NCBI GenBank assembly: GCA_001798265.1
Contig: MGRR01000086.1
Coordinates: 1-5,238 of the forward strand
Source of the DNA: Deltaproteobacteria bacterium RIFCSPHIGHO2_12_FULL_43_9
GTDB taxonomy: Bacteria; Bdellovibrionota; O2-12-FULL-43-9
Direction: 5' to 3'
Length of the DNA stretch: 5,238 bases
Part shown: positions 4,834 through 5,238 of the stretch, in pieces
Layout: every line of letters begins with the position of its first letter
Position numbering within the stretch: the stretch's first letter is position 1
Translations under genes and position numbers: made by a program
The notes under the pieces: model-generated
The model's input: the letters and a program-made list of their open reading frames with translations, nothing else
Databases searched by the model: none
Told to the model about the DNA's origin: nothing

Positions 4834-5238
4834 TCATTCCTTCTTTTCTACCTGCGCCGCCGCTTTGGCCGCCTGTCTCATCGCACGCTGTTTTTTCAAC
4901 ACCTCAGGAATTGGACTGAGTACCATGATAAGAGCCTTTCCGTCAAAACGTGGAGAAGCCTCAATCTGCCCGATATCAGAGACATTTTCAATGATTTGTT
5001 TCATTAAATCCCGCCCTATTTCCGGATGCTCTATCTCCCGCCCCTTATAGACCATTACAACCTTTGCCTTATCCCCATCCCCTAGAAAACGGCGGATGTG
5101 CCTCGTTTTAAATTCAAGATCGTGCCTCTCCGTCTTTGGTCGAAGCTTTACCTCCTTAATCTGCACAACAACCTGCTTTTTTTTCGCGAGAGCCTTCTTC
5201 CGGGCCTCCTGGTATTTGTACTTTCCATAATCCATGAT
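4834..5238 (-). CDS. infC: Translation initiation factor IF-3, C-terminal part (cut by window edge)
   Basis: The visible 134 residues cover the end of the N-terminal domain, the linker and all of the C-terminal domain of IF3, which binds the 30S subunit, blocks premature 50S joining and checks start codon and initiator tRNA. The reading begins at I-M-D-Y-G-K-Y-K-Y, the conserved (R)IMDYGK segment, then a lysine-rich linker ([11 protein letters not shown]), [17 protein letters not shown], the [23 protein letters not shown] core and [11 protein letters not shown]. The Met at 5235 is internal, not the start: Ile precedes it in frame and about 70-75 residues by comparison with E. coli (180 aa) are missing beyond the edge. 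So the unusual AUU start known for infC cannot be checked. A charged tail of about 20 residues (Lys/Ala/Gln-rich) follows the conserved core and is longer than in E. coli. The TGA stop lies 5 nt before rpmI. Confidence 0.97.
   Translation of the reverse strand: MMDYGKYKYQEARKKALAKKKQVVVQIKEVKLRPKTERHDLEFKTRHIRRFLGDGDKAKVVMVYKGREIEHPEIGRDLMKQIIENVSDIGQIEASPRFDGKALIMVLSPIPEVLKKQRAMRQAAKAAAQVEKKE
4838..4842 (-). promoter_or_regulatory. Ribosome binding site deciding the rpmI start
   Basis: AAGGA on the minus strand, 9 nt before the ATG at 4828 and 0 nt before the ATG at 4837, so it favours the shorter protein. It lies within the last codons of infC. Confidence 0.7.

Noticed and set aside
5233..5235. 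Met codon at 5235 as the infC start
   Set aside because: It is the Met of the conserved internal IMDYGK segment; the gene continues past the window edge.

Overview
The window is a compact, entirely minus-strand translation operon, read from right to left: infC (IF3, 5' end cut off by the window edge), rpmI (L35), rplT (L20), pheS and pheT (phenylalanyl-tRNA synthetase alpha and beta), ihfA (IHF alpha), then a MerR-family regulator cut off by the left edge. The same infC-rpmI-rplT-pheS-pheT-ihfA order occurs in gammaproteobacteria. An added merR-like gene after ihfA is, to my knowledge, typical of Desulfobacterota (former Deltaproteobacteria). With the moderate G+C and a Cys4-bearing PheS, I infer a Desulfobacterota-like or allied Gram-negative bacterium; species cannot be named.

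Region by region: 4834-5238 is the C-terminal part of IF3. 4631-4828 is L35, starting nine bases inside the longest possible frame. 4265-4612 is L20. 4146-4269 is a 124-bp nested palindrome that fills the rplT-pheS gap and looks like a small non-autonomous mobile element (MITE-like). 3081-4112 is PheS by my preferred start. 631-3084 is PheT, overlapping pheS by 4 nt (ATGA) and carrying inside its coding sequence a further copy of the palindrome found in the rplT-pheS element. 556-630 is a short gap holding the ihfA ribosome binding site and a weak candidate IHF site. 229-555 is IhfA and 1-210 the start of the MerR-like protein. The plus strand holds no credible gene.

The genes serve translation initiation (IF3), the large ribosomal subunit (L35, L20) and Phe-tRNA charging (PheST), with a nucleoid protein and a regulator at the distal end. 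Most junctions are tight (4-nt overlap, 5 nt, 18 nt, 18 nt), indicating one transcript.

The non-routine content is the repeat family. Three hairpins with the pattern ATYCCGRC-GAAA-GYCGGRAT occur, two in opposite orientation inside the element between rplT and pheS and one in frame inside pheT. Their sequence differences are compensatory, so pairing is kept. The intergenic element has 21-bp terminal inverted repeats and is flanked by CTAG on both sides. Removing it on paper restores an ordinary 34-nt gap with a good ribosome binding site. It also supplies a spurious upstream ATG that lengthens the pheS open frame by 21 codons.
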